DNA from: CAZRIE01 sp964600075
GTDB lineage: Bacteria > Bacteroidota > Bacteroidia > Flavobacteriales > Flavobacteriaceae
Direction: 5' to 3'
DNA length: 64,000 nt
Assembly: GCA_964600075.1 (NCBI GenBank)
Contig: CAZRIE010000005.1
Coordinates: forward strand, 39,426-103,425
Shown: positions 9,473-17,818 of the stretch, one piece after another
Numbering within the stretch: the stretch's first letter is position 1
How the letters are laid out: each line of letters begins with the position of its first letter
Translations under genes and position numbers: made by a program
The notes under the pieces: model-generated
The model's database searches: none
What the model was told of the DNA's origin: nothing
Seen by the model: only the letters and a program-made list of their open reading frames with translations

Positions 9473-10387
9473 TTATACTAAAGACGAAGATTTTTCGATT
9501 AATTGTTTCAATTCCTCGATTTCCAAATTCGTGGGCATCTCCAATGGTGCCCGAACATCGCCTGCTGGTTTCCCGATCAAGTCTGCCCCCGCCTTTATCA
9601 AACTTACGCCGTAGCCCGATTTTTTATTTCGCAACCGAATAAACGGAATGAAAAATGATCTGATGATTTCTTCAACTTTAGAACTCTCCCCTGCACGCAA
9701 TGCCTTATAAAAAGTAAGTGCCAATTCAGGAACAAAATTGAATACTGCAGAAGAATAGGTATTTACACCAATGGAAAGATAAGCCTCGGAAATAATCTCG
9801 GCCGTAGGTACACCACCGATATAGGTTAATCTATTCCCAACAGTTTTAATGGTATCGTTCAGTTCTTGCATGTTACCTGTGCCATCTTTGAGTGCTATAA
9901 GATTTGGGCAGCAATCGGCCAGTTGTTTGACACTAGAACTAGAAAGTGTACCGTTGGCCCTGTTGTAATAGACTACGGGTAGTTTCGTCTTCTCCATGAT
10001 AGTCTTGGCGTAGGTGATAAGCCCGCTTTCGGGGCATCCGGTAAGATAGGGCGGCATCAGCAGAAGTCCGTCGATGCCCGCTTCTTCCGCAATTTTCGCA
10101 AACTCAAGAGCTTCGGGAATACTACGGCCAATACTTGATAAAACTGGAACTTTACCATTTACTGCCTTTGCAGAAATGGAAACAATTTGTTTATACTCCT
10201 CTTTGGAAAGCGAAAAGAACTCCCCGGTTCCTCCTGCTACGAATACCGCAGAAATATCATGCTGCATAAACCAGTGCAACCTATCGGTATAACTTTTCGC
10301 ATCGAAATTACCATCGGTATCCATATCGGTTATGGGAAAGGATAGCAAGCCATCTCCCAATGCACTTTTAATTTTTTTAAATTCCAT
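9473..10387 (-). CDS. kdgD: 5-dehydro-4-deoxyglucarate dehydratase (DHDPS superfamily)
   Basis: A class I aldolase-fold dehydratase of 304 residues, converting 5-keto-4-deoxyglucarate to 2,5-dioxopentanoate (alpha-ketoglutarate semialdehyde) and CO2 in glucarate/galactarate breakdown. Family-specific segments are L-L-S-F-P-I-T-D at 14-21, A-G-G-T-G-E-F-F at 51-58, the Tyr of Y-N-R near 141, the Schiff-base Lys in A-L-K-D-G at about 167, and Y-S-S-A-V-F-N-F. These separate it from DapA and NanA. The gene diverges from the siroheme-type gene. The downstream semialdehyde dehydrogenase expected by the pathway is not in the window. Confidence 0.88.
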   Translation of the reverse strand: MEFKKIKSALGDGLLSFPITDMDTDGNFDAKSYTDRLHWFMQHDISAVFVAGGTGEFFSLSKEEYKQIVSISAKAVNGKVPVLSSIGRSIPEALEFAKIAEEAGIDGLLLMPPYLTGCPESGLITYAKTIMEKTKLPVVYYNRANGTLSSSSVKQLADCCPNLIALKDGTGNMQELNDTIKTVGNRLTYIGGVPTAEIISEAYLSIGVNTYSSAVFNFVPELALTFYKALRAGESSKVEEIIRSFFIPFIRLRNKKSGYGVSLIKAGADLIGKPAGDVRAPLEMPTNLEIEELKQLIEKSSSLV

Positions 10388-10643
10388 ATATCATGTATTT
10401 ACCCGGATTAACTCATTTCATTGGCGTAGTTCACGCTCAAAGGACCATATCTGCCCAAACAATTCGGCACGAATCGAATGCAAATCCGAGGCCTCGAAAG
10501 TATGAACATGCTTCAAAAGCATACAAGTTAATATTTTTTTTTAGTTTGCCCGATATCTTATCAATTGGCGAATTGAAATTGATTAAATCTTGGTCTATTC
10601 GTATCTTAGCACTTTCTTCTTCAACCCTTACAATAACTATTTT

Positions 10644-11228
10644 ATGGAACGCAATGAGCTATATCCTATATTTTTAAAAGTATCACAATTGCATGTTCTG
10701 ATTGTAGGCGGAGGTAATGTTGCGCTAGAAAAATTGACATTTTTGTTAAAATCGAGTCCCAATGCCCAGGTCGAAATGGTCGCTTTGCTATTTCGTGAAG
10801 AAACGATAGCACTTGCTGAAAAGTTTGGTGTTCAAATGCACCTCTGTGCTTATAATAATGCTTATTTGAAAGGGAAGCATATGGTAGTAGCCACAACCGA
10901 CAATGTTGCTGTAAATGAGCAGGTATATCACGACTGCAGGGCACGGAGCATTTTGGTGAACGTGGCCGACAACCCGCCTTTTTGCGATTTTTACATGGGG
11001 GGAATCGTTACCAAGGGTAATGTAAAGGTGGCAATTTCTACGAACGGAAAGTCACCGACAACTGCCAAACGGCTCCGACAATTTTTTGAAGATGTGATTC
11101 CTGAGAACATTGATGACCTCGTAAAAAACCTTAACGAATACCGAAAGACTATTAAAGGTGATTTTGAAGAAAAAGTAGAGACCCTGAACGAGTTCACCAA
11201 AGGTTTGGTCACAAAAAAGGACGTATGA
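10644..11228 (+). CDS. Precorrin-2 dehydrogenase / sirohydrochlorin ferrochelatase (CysG N-domain, Met8-like)
   Basis: A 194-residue protein carrying only the NAD-binding siroheme-synthase N-domain. It oxidises precorrin-2 to sirohydrochlorin and may insert iron, making siroheme for sulfite or nitrite reductases. The ATG at 10644 (M-E-R-N-E-L-Y-P-I-F-L-K) fits the family start; the frame opens 54 nt earlier with a poor N-terminus. The Rossmann motif V-G-G-G-N-V-A-L-E-K is at residues 21-30, and a conserved K-S-P-T-T-A-K-R-L-R segment follows near residue 131. It lacks the methyltransferase half of CysG. No sulfate- or nitrite-assimilation gene is adjacent, and a repeat element follows. Confidence 0.9.
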   Translation: MERNELYPIFLKVSQLHVLIVGGGNVALEKLTFLLKSSPNAQVEMVALLFREETIALAEKFGVQMHLCAYNNAYLKGKHMVVATTDNVAVNEQVYHDCRARSILVNVADNPPFCDFYMGGIVTKGNVKVAISTNGKSPTTAKRLRQFFEDVIPENIDDLVKNLNEYRKTIKGDFEEKVETLNEFTKGLVTKKDV

Positions 11229-11264
11229 AAAATAGGAATGGATTATAAAACTACAGGTCTATAG

Positions 11265-11425
11265 CCCGTTGTGCATTTTGAATCGATTTCCACTCCCGAA
11301 GCCTCGGGATTGTGCCAACCCTGAGGGGTGAATCACGGAAACCTTCCTTTCCTTCTTTAGGAATAGAGGCAAAAAAGGAAGATTTAAGGAAAATTCAATC
11401 GCTTTGGATCAAAATGCACAACGGG
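11265..11425. repeat. 161-bp MITE-like element with 17-bp perfect terminal inverted repeats
   Basis: The left arm 11265-11281 begins CCCGTTGTGCATTTTGA, and the right arm 11409-11425 is its exact reverse complement. Inside are further complementary tracts (a GATTTCC-like/GGAAAATT tract near the arms, CTTCCTTT against AAAGGAAG near 11343 and 11388) and a small CCCGA/TCGGG hairpin at 11294-11307, so the whole unit can fold into a long hairpin. TAG flanks both ends, a possible 3-bp target duplication. No ORF is inside and no second copy was seen in the window. Confidence 0.55.
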
Positions 11426-11621
11426 TAGTTCGATAAGAATTGAGGTAGGCCATGGTTCGATACCTGAAACAAAGTTCTTTGTCAGGGGTGTTCTTCAAAA
11501 AGAAATAGTCGCTAATAACTTATATGTAGCCTTTTATTTACCTAAGCTAAGTGGTTAGTGATTGAACGTAAAATTTGTGTAACAAACTACCTGTTTCGAG
11601 TGTCAAGTGAAAAATAATATT

Positions 11622-11641
11622 TATATTCGTTAACGTTAACG
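11622..11641 (+). promoter_or_regulatory. LacI-type operator overlapping a -10-like element (DUF1080 operon)
   Basis: CGTTAACGTTAACG (11628-11641) is a perfect 14-bp palindrome with a central CG, the usual LacI-family operator architecture. It is preceded by TATATT, so the site reads as TATATTCG, one base from the Bacteroidota -7 consensus TAnnTTTG. Transcription would start inside the palindrome, about 80 nt before the ATG at 11717. The same sequence occurs before susC. Confidence 0.65.
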
Positions 11642-11716
11642 CTAATTATTTCGATACTATTTCACACTCCCATTCATTGAATTCACGAACACCCAAAACA
11701 TAGAACACATTTTCAA

Positions 11717-13090
11717 ATGAAAAAAACCAAAACGCTTTTATTCGTCACGGTACTTTTGACGACCGCCATACTTTCGGCCCAAGACAACTGGCAGGTATTG
11801 TTCAATGGTAAAGACCTAAACAATTTCGAACAATTGAACGGTAACGCCAAGTATGAAATCAAAAATAATGAGCTGGTAGGCACCTCGAAATTGGATACCC
11901 CAAACAGTTTTATGGCTACCAAAAATGAATATGGTGACTTTATTTTAGAGTTTGACGTATTTGTCGAAAACGGACTAAATTCAGGAGTTCAATTCAGGAG
12001 TTTAACTACACCTGACTATAGGGACGGAAGGCTACACGGCTATCAATGTGAAATCGAAACAAGCTCTAGAAAATGGGCGGGCGGCATCTATGATGAGGCC
12101 AGAAACGGATGGCTATACCCCTTGTCGAGAAATCCGAAAGGCCAAAATGCTTTTGTTCCGGGCCAATGGAACCATTATCGAATCGAGGCAATAGGTACTT
12201 CTATTCGAACGTGGATCAATGATGTACAATGTGCCAACTTGGTCGACGATACTACGGCAAAAGGTATTATTGCCTTTCAGGTACATGGCATTAACGAGGA
12301 AAATTTGGTAGGCAAAACGGTGCGCTGGAAAAATATCAAGATAAAGACGGCGGATCTCAAAAATTCACGAAAAGCGGTAGATGTCGATGTGCCAGAAATA
12401 AGTTATCTCACGAACCAGCTAACCCAAAATGAAGAGCAAACAGGGTGGCGTTTTCTATGGGATGGAAAAACTACCGACGGGTGGCGAGGAGCAAAGCTTG
12501 ATAAATTCCCCGAAAAAGGATGGGAAATGAAAGATGGTGTACTTACGGTACTCTCTTCTGGAGGCGCAGAGTCTCGAAATGGCGGTGATATCGTTACTAC
12601 AAGGTCATTCAGTAATTTTGAGCTGAGCGTAGACTTTAAAATTTCGGAAGGTGCCAATAGTGGAATCAAATATTTTGTCGATTCGGAACTGAACAAAGGC
12701 GAAGGTTCTGCAATTGGACTAGAGTTTCAGGTATTGGATGATGAAAAACACCCGGACGCCAAGATGGGAATGAACGGAAATCGAACAATAGGTTCATTGT
12801 ACGACCTTATCCGGGCAGAGAATGGCGATAGTTCGAGAGGTAAGAACTTTAAGGGTGTCGATAAATGGAACAACGCACGCATCGTTGTGCGGGGTGGTCA
12901 TGTCGAACATTGGCTCAATCAGATAAAAGTTGTAGAATTTGATAGGTTTAGCCAAATGTTCAAGGCTTTGGTAGAGAAAAGCAAATATGAAAAATGGGAA
13001 AATTTCGGACGTCTACCTGAAGGGTTGATCTTGCTGCAAGACCATGGCGATGAAGTTTCCTTTAAAAACATTAAAATACGGGAATTTTGA
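11717..13090 (+). CDS. Exported protein with two DUF1080 (3-keto-disaccharide hydrolase) domains
   Basis: A 457-residue secreted protein with signal peptide cleavage likely after S-A-Q near residue 21. It holds two concanavalin-like DUF1080 domains in tandem, about residues 22-208 (starting W-Q-V-L-F-N-G-K-D-L) and 240-456 (starting W-R-F-L-W-D-G-K-T-T-D-G-W). DUF1080 members have been shown to cleave 3-keto-glycosides, so this may hydrolyse or eliminate oxidised glycosides in the periplasm. It is the first gene after the LacI-type operator and is followed 33 nt later by the PmoA-like gene, suggesting one operon through 14856. Which domain is active is unknown. Confidence 0.88.
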   Translation: MKKTKTLLFVTVLLTTAILSAQDNWQVLFNGKDLNNFEQLNGNAKYEIKNNELVGTSKLDTPNSFMATKNEYGDFILEFDVFVENGLNSGVQFRSLTTPDYRDGRLHGYQCEIETSSRKWAGGIYDEARNGWLYPLSRNPKGQNAFVPGQWNHYRIEAIGTSIRTWINDVQCANLVDDTTAKGIIAFQVHGINEENLVGKTVRWKNIKIKTADLKNSRKAVDVDVPEISYLTNQLTQNEEQTGWRFLWDGKTTDGWRGAKLDKFPEKGWEMKDGVLTVLSSGGAESRNGGDIVTTRSFSNFELSVDFKISEGANSGIKYFVDSELNKGEGSAIGLEFQVLDDEKHPDAKMGMNGNRTIGSLYDLIRAENGDSSRGKNFKGVDKWNNARIVVRGGHVEHWLNQIKVVEFDRFSQMFKALVEKSKYEKWENFGRLPEGLILLQDHGDEVSFKNIKIREF

Positions 13091-13123
13091 ATCATACAGT
13101 ATTTAAAAAGTTTAAACGGGTAT

Positions 13124-14224
13124 ATGAATAGGCAAAATATGTTGAAAATAAATAGAAACTTGATCGGATGTTGCTTGATTATTACGTTGCTGCTAGCATC
13201 TTGTAAGGATAAAAAGGAAGCTGCAAAATCTGAAGCTTCCGTAGAAAGTGAAATGAAAAAATCATCTAAGTTGAACTTTGTTAGCGATGAGAAAAACAAA
13301 AAAGTTGACGTCATGATAGATGGCGATCTCTTCACAAGCTACGTATACGATGGCCAGACCCCCAAGCCCATTTTGTATCCGATAAGAACTAAAAGCGGAA
13401 AAACTGTTACGAGGGGGTTTCCCTATGAGCCTAGACCCAATGAACGCGTAGATCATCCGCACCATGCCGGACTTTGGTTAAATTACGGTGATGTAAATGG
13501 GTTGGATTTTTGGAACAATTCATATGCCATTCCGCAAAACGAGAAACATAAATATGGTACTATTAATCATCAAGAAATTGTACAGAGCGATGCCGACAAC
13601 GGTAGTCTTACCATCAAATCGGTTTGGCAGACTCCCGATAATGTTACTCTTTTAGAAGAAACTACTCAGTTTATTTTTGGAGAGGAGGGTAACACCAGAA
13701 GTATTGATCGAATTACAACGTTAACCGCTTTGCAAGAAGTTTCTTTTACGGATAATAAAGAAGGAATGATTGGTATTCGGGTAGCACGTGAACTAGAATT
13801 GCCTACCAATAAACCGGCAATGTATACCGACGCCGAAGGGAATGTTACGGAAGTAGAAGCCTTGAACAATGATGGTGTAAATGGGAATTACTATGCAAGC
13901 GAGGGCCTGACCGGTAATGATGTCTGGGGAACCCGAAACAAATGGGTGAAGTTAGAAAGTGAAATTGATGGGGAACCTGTGTCGGTAACCATAATCGACA
14001 ATAAGAAAAACATTGGCTACCCTACCTATTGGCATGCTAGAGACTACGGTCTTTTTGCGGCGAACCCCTTGGGACAGGCTATTTTTTCCGATGGAAAGGA
14101 AACCCTCAATTTTAAACTGAACAAAGACGAGTCGGTTACCTTTAAATATCGCATTTTGGTGCATAGTGGTTCAAAACTCTCCAAGGAGGCTATCGATGAA
14201 TCTTTTGGTATGTTCAACAATTAA
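13124..14224 (+). CDS. PmoA-like (DUF6807 family) lipoprotein
   Basis: A 366-residue lipoprotein with a lipobox L-L-A-S-C after a hydrophobic stretch; an alternative ATG lies 15 nt downstream. The body is a galactose-mutarotase-like beta-sandwich family known in databases as 'PmoA'. This name does not mean methane monooxygenase, since the sequence has no membrane helices of that enzyme. Conserved histidine-rich segment D-H-P-H-H-A-G-L-W is near nt 13450-13477. The family is frequent beside DUF1080 and Gfo/Idh/MocA genes. The biochemical role is not established; carbohydrate binding or epimerisation is a guess. It lies between two DUF1080 genes. Confidence 0.82.
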   Translation: MNRQNMLKINRNLIGCCLIITLLLASCKDKKEAAKSEASVESEMKKSSKLNFVSDEKNKKVDVMIDGDLFTSYVYDGQTPKPILYPIRTKSGKTVTRGFPYEPRPNERVDHPHHAGLWLNYGDVNGLDFWNNSYAIPQNEKHKYGTINHQEIVQSDADNGSLTIKSVWQTPDNVTLLEETTQFIFGEEGNTRSIDRITTLTALQEVSFTDNKEGMIGIRVARELELPTNKPAMYTDAEGNVTEVEALNNDGVNGNYYASEGLTGNDVWGTRNKWVKLESEIDGEPVSVTIIDNKKNIGYPTYWHARDYGLFAANPLGQAIFSDGKETLNFKLNKDESVTFKYRILVHSGSKLSKEAIDESFGMFNN

Positions 14225-14244
14225 TAACCTAACCCTATAAACTC

Positions 14245-14856
14245 ATGAAGACATCACATATTTTTTCCTTGATTTTCACACTGGTACTCATATCTAATAG
14301 TTTTGCGCAAACCGATGAGCCTAAAATGAAAACTATCTTTAATGGAAAGAACCTCAAGAAATGGAACATTCCCGATGCTAATATTTGGTGGTCTATAGAA
14401 GAGGGTGCCCTTTGGGCCAAAAGTGACCCGGATAAAAAGGGTTCTATTTTATGGACGAAAAAGAATTACAAAGACTTTGTGGTGCAAATGGATTTCAAGT
14501 TTGGTGAAGGCACAATTGATTCTGGAATCTTTATGCGCGGCGATGATGAAAAAAACCCCCAAATACAGATTGGGGAATCAGGTTCTCTAAAAAGGGATAT
14601 GACCGGATCACCTTATGTTCCAAAATCAGGATACCCTGTTGAGGCCAATGGGGTAAAGGAGTTACTAAAAATGAACGATTGGAATACGATAAAGGCCATG
14701 GCCGTTGGCAACAGCTATAAAGTATGGCTTAACGGAGCCGAAGTCATGACTTATACCCAAGAGGATGTTAATTTAGAAGGGCCTATCGGCATTCAACTTC
14801 ACCCGGGTAAAGAAATGACGATACAGTTTAAGAATATAGTAGTCGCCGAGCTCTAA
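14245..14856 (+). CDS. Exported single-domain DUF1080 (3-keto-disaccharide hydrolase family) protein
   Basis: A 203-residue protein with a signal peptide ending near S-F-A-Q (about residue 22) and a single DUF1080 domain from K-T-I-F-N-G-K-N-L-K-K-W to the end. It resembles the family in which 3-keto-glycoside hydrolysis has been reported. The segment G-I-F-M-R-G-D and the end H-P-G-K-E-M-T-I-Q-F-K-N-I are typical. It starts 20 nt after the PmoA-like gene and is probably in the same transcript. Three DUF1080 domains within 3.2 kb suggest several linkages or a relay of substrates. Confidence 0.87.
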   Translation: MKTSHIFSLIFTLVLISNSFAQTDEPKMKTIFNGKNLKKWNIPDANIWWSIEEGALWAKSDPDKKGSILWTKKNYKDFVVQMDFKFGEGTIDSGIFMRGDDEKNPQIQIGESGSLKRDMTGSPYVPKSGYPVEANGVKELLKMNDWNTIKAMAVGNSYKVWLNGAEVMTYTQEDVNLEGPIGIQLHPGKEMTIQFKNIVVAEL

Positions 14857-14955
14857 CAGAAGTCATTGACCGATAAATCAGCATATTTCAAAATAGTCCC
14901 CTAATGTGAATACGGTATCATAAGAGCTATGAAAAGTCGGTGTTAGCAATACATT

Positions 14956-16014
14956 ATGGGAATAAAAAGAATAGCGCAACTAGCTAATGTCTCTATCGGT
15001 ACAGTTGACCGGGTATTGCATAAGAGGGGCGGCGTTTCTAAAAACACTGAAAATAAGATCCTTGAAATTATAAAGGAGACCGGCTATCAAAAAAACATGA
15101 CGGCCAGCAGGCTTAAACTGGCATCCGTTAAAAAAATTAGATTCGCGATCTTGACCCCAGAAACTAGGGGTGAACATAGTTATTGGAAGTTACCAAAAAT
15201 GGGTGTTTCAAAAGCGGTCGACGAGTTAAAAGAACTCGGGGTAAAGGTAGATTATTACGAATTTTCGGGGACTTCTTCTTCTTCTTTCAAGGATTCTAGC
15301 GAGCGTATTTTATCAAAGAATTATGATGCCCTTATTACCGTGCCTTTTTTTGAAAACGAGAGTAATTCTTTGTTGGAGAGGGCGAAATTAAAAAACATTC
15401 CTATTGTTTTTTTAGATACACAGATACAGTTGAAAGGCACAGGATATTTTATCCGTCAAAACTCCCATAAAGCCGGTATGGTGGCAGGCCGATTGCTTCA
15501 CGGTTGCGTAGGCAGTGAAGGGCACTATTTTATCGTCAATATTCTTAATGACAAGGGGGTACAGGTGAATAATAAACAAAGAGAAGATGGTTTTAGGGCA
15601 TTTTTCAAGTCAATTGGGACGGAAGTAAATATCACGACAATAAATCATCTGTTAAACGATACGTTCAAGGCCACAGAAGAGATGCAGGAGGGGTTTCGAA
15701 GTAATGGCCCAAAAGGTATATTCGTCACCAATTCAAGAGCGCATCTCATCGCTGACATTATCAAACAATATAAGGTTAGAAATACCTATGTTATGGGCTT
15801 TGATTTGAATACAAAGAATCTTGAATATTTAGAAAATAATGAAATTAGCTTCCTTATCAATCAACAGCCCAAGTATCAGGGTTATATGGCTATAATAAGG
15901 TTGTTCCACTACTTGACCGAACAGAACGATTTTGAACTCGATCTTGAAATACCAGAAATCAATCTTGAAATACCGGTAGAAATTATAGTAAAAGAAAATC
16001 TGGTTTCGATTTAA
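14956..16014 (+). CDS. LacI-family transcriptional regulator
   Basis: A 352-residue one-component repressor. The N-terminal helix-turn-helix (residues 1-46) reads I-K-R-I-A-Q-L-A-N-V-S-I-G-T-V-D-R-V-L-H, the LacI pattern with the 'S-I-G-T-V-D-R-V' variant. A hinge region follows, then a periplasmic-binding-protein-like sensor domain (about 60-340) with V-F-L-D-T-Q and V-M-G-F-D-L-N segments for a sugar ligand. It lies between the DUF1080 operon and susD and is the obvious candidate to bind the two identical palindromes at 11628 and 21205. No copy of the palindrome lies before its own gene. The ligand is unknown; a disaccharide or 3-keto sugar is inferred from context. Confidence 0.92.
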   Translation: MGIKRIAQLANVSIGTVDRVLHKRGGVSKNTENKILEIIKETGYQKNMTASRLKLASVKKIRFAILTPETRGEHSYWKLPKMGVSKAVDELKELGVKVDYYEFSGTSSSSFKDSSERILSKNYDALITVPFFENESNSLLERAKLKNIPIVFLDTQIQLKGTGYFIRQNSHKAGMVAGRLLHGCVGSEGHYFIVNILNDKGVQVNNKQREDGFRAFFKSIGTEVNITTINHLLNDTFKATEEMQEGFRSNGPKGIFVTNSRAHLIADIIKQYKVRNTYVMGFDLNTKNLEYLENNEISFLINQQPKYQGYMAIIRLFHYLTEQNDFELDLEIPEINLEIPVEIIVKENLVSI

Positions 16015-16064
16015 CGACTATTTCGAAATATTCCCTAGAAAAGTAAAATTAGCTAAATAAAAAA

Positions 16065-16093
16065 CCCTCCCGGTATTCTAGATATCGGGAGGG
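16065..16093 (-). terminator. Intrinsic terminator after susD
   Basis: An 8-bp perfect GC-rich stem (CCCTCCCG / CGGGAGGG) extends through further A-T and G-T pairs to a 3-nt loop. On the minus strand it is followed by TTTTTTATTT, just after the susD stop (16120). It also lies after the LacI gene, but the plus strand lacks a T-run, so it mainly ends the susCD transcript. Confidence 0.85.
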
Positions 16094-16119
16094 TCACAAA
16101 CTAAACTAACTCAAACTCT

Positions 16120-17778
16120 TTATTGCGGGTAACCCGGGTTTTGAGGATAACCACCTAATGCTCTATCTATTTGATTTTGTGGTATCGGTCTGACAGTATG
16201 ATAATCTTGAATGTTCGGCGCAGCGCCAAGATTATGCATTCTGGTGCGTGCAACTAACGTTCCCGTACGTGCCAAATCGAACCAGCGGTGACCTTCCCCA
16301 ACTAATTCCCTTGCTCTTTCATCTAAAAGAAAATCCAAATCAACATCACCCGGGGTAATTTGACTTGCTGCTTCTTGACCTGGTACTGCTCCCCGCATTC
16401 TGATTACATTAATATCTTCGGCAGCACCTGCGGTATTATTCTGTGCTAGCCTAGCTTCTGCTCGTAACAAATAGGCATCACCTAAACGCATCAATATAAA
16501 ATCACGCTGGCCTTGGGTCTTTTGACGATCTGGTCGTGTTGCGTCGATCCACTTATTCATGGAAGGGAAAAGCCTTTCAGTATATTCCTCATTGGTATAT
16601 ACCAAGAAGGGTACTGCGTCTTGCCGTGATTGTGGCCAATCAATATCCTTACCAGGGCCTGGTATGTAAATAGCCGTATCTCCGATTACTATGGCATCTC
16701 TTGCAGGTTCATCGCCTACGATTTCAGTGGCGGGTTCATCTTTGTTGGCGAACCAAACATGCTTAAAGGAAGATTCATAACGTGAATCCACATCTCTATC
16801 CCAAAGGGTCAACATAAAGTCGGTCGGTCGGTGTCTTTTCCAAGGTCTACCGTTCGTTATATCTCTAGTCATTCCTCTACGTACGTCATATTCGTGTAAG
16901 AAATAGAGGTGCCATCGATGTCCGTTACCATCAATACCACTGTCTACCTGTGACTTGGCATTAGGCAAAACAAAAACCATTTCACTATTCTCCTGGTTAT
17001 CAATATCCCATAAGTCGGCAAAATTTGGTAACAACGAGAAGCCGTAATTGTTGATGACATTGCCGAATAAAGTTTCCGCTCTTGAGGCATCCGTTCCTTC
17101 AGAGAAAGACTTATAGCTCCTGGTCAATAATACCTTAGCTAACAAGAACTCGGCTGCCGGTTTGGTAGCTCTACCATAATCGGACTGTTCATCAGGTAAA
17201 TTGGCGATGGCAAATTCCAAATCAGGTAATATGGCCTGCGTATAAATCTCTGATTGAGGCGTCTTGTTCGCTTCAACTTCTATACCTTGGGTCTCTTCAA
17301 GAGTCAGATGGGCATCACCAAAAGTGGTCACAACATTAAAATAGAAGAACGCCCTTAAAAAACGTACTTCAGCTATTCGCAAGGTCTTTTGGGCCTCGTC
17401 CATATCTACATCAGTAGAACGGTTGATGACACCATTGGCTTGGTTGATACCTTTATACCAATTATCCCAAGAATTTCTAATGTAACTTTCCTCTCCGTTA
17501 AGACCGCCATCGTAAAAATTGAACACTTTATGGCCCCCATCAGCACCATTTTGCCAAATATCAGTGCCAAAAGTCATCATGGCTGCACCTATTTCTTGAC
17601 CATAAAATGGCTTGAATGTCGAGTAGGTGGCTTTTACCCCATCTTCTAAACCACTTTCTGTAGTGTAGTAAGAGGCCGCAGAAACATCTGTTACCAACTC
17701 CTCTTCTATATATTTATCACACGACTTTGTTAAAAAAGCCAGTGCTAAAACTAAGGTTAAATAAATTTTTTTGTTCAT
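16120..17778 (-). CDS. susD: RagB/SusD-family nutrient-binding outer-membrane lipoprotein
   Basis: A 552-residue surface-exposed glycan-binding lipoprotein that forms the lid of the SusC transporter. It has a signal peptide with lipobox near T-K-S-C (residue about 20), followed by D-K-Y-I-E-E-E. The tetratricopeptide-like helices and the conserved C-terminus (D-E-R-A-R-E-L-V-G-E-G-H-R-W-F-D-L, then P-I-P-Q-N-Q-I-D) are intact. It starts 40 nt after the susC stop and ends before an intrinsic terminator, so the pair is one transcript. The substrate may be oligosaccharides handled by the neighbouring 3-keto-glycoside proteins. Confidence 0.95.
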   Translation of the reverse strand: MNKKIYLTLVLALAFLTKSCDKYIEEELVTDVSAASYYTTESGLEDGVKATYSTFKPFYGQEIGAAMMTFGTDIWQNGADGGHKVFNFYDGGLNGEESYIRNSWDNWYKGINQANGVINRSTDVDMDEAQKTLRIAEVRFLRAFFYFNVVTTFGDAHLTLEETQGIEVEANKTPQSEIYTQAILPDLEFAIANLPDEQSDYGRATKPAAEFLLAKVLLTRSYKSFSEGTDASRAETLFGNVINNYGFSLLPNFADLWDIDNQENSEMVFVLPNAKSQVDSGIDGNGHRWHLYFLHEYDVRRGMTRDITNGRPWKRHRPTDFMLTLWDRDVDSRYESSFKHVWFANKDEPATEIVGDEPARDAIVIGDTAIYIPGPGKDIDWPQSRQDAVPFLVYTNEEYTERLFPSMNKWIDATRPDRQKTQGQRDFILMRLGDAYLLRAEARLAQNNTAGAAEDINVIRMRGAVPGQEAASQITPGDVDLDFLLDERARELVGEGHRWFDLARTGTLVARTRMHNLGAAPNIQDYHTVRPIPQNQIDRALGGYPQNPGYPQ

Positions 17779-17818
17779 AATATCTAAATTATACTATTTA
17801 AACTAACAATTTTTTTGC

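Larger units (their letters stand above)
11229..11716. other. 488-bp intergenic region with repeat element and operator
   Basis: No convincing ORF is present. It holds a 161-bp inverted-repeat element (11265-11425), a hairpin at about 11463-11486 with no T-run, and the LacI-type palindrome with its -10-like element (11622-11641) serving the downstream DUF1080 operon. Confidence 0.7.

Noticed and set aside
13718..13727. AACGTTAAC, which matches part of the operator
   Set aside because: It is within the PmoA-like gene, lacks the left arm and has no promoter-like element beside it.
13124..14224. PmoA as evidence of methane oxidation
   Set aside because: The protein is a lipoprotein beta-sandwich family that only shares the database name; it has no membrane helices or metal motifs of particulate methane monooxygenase.
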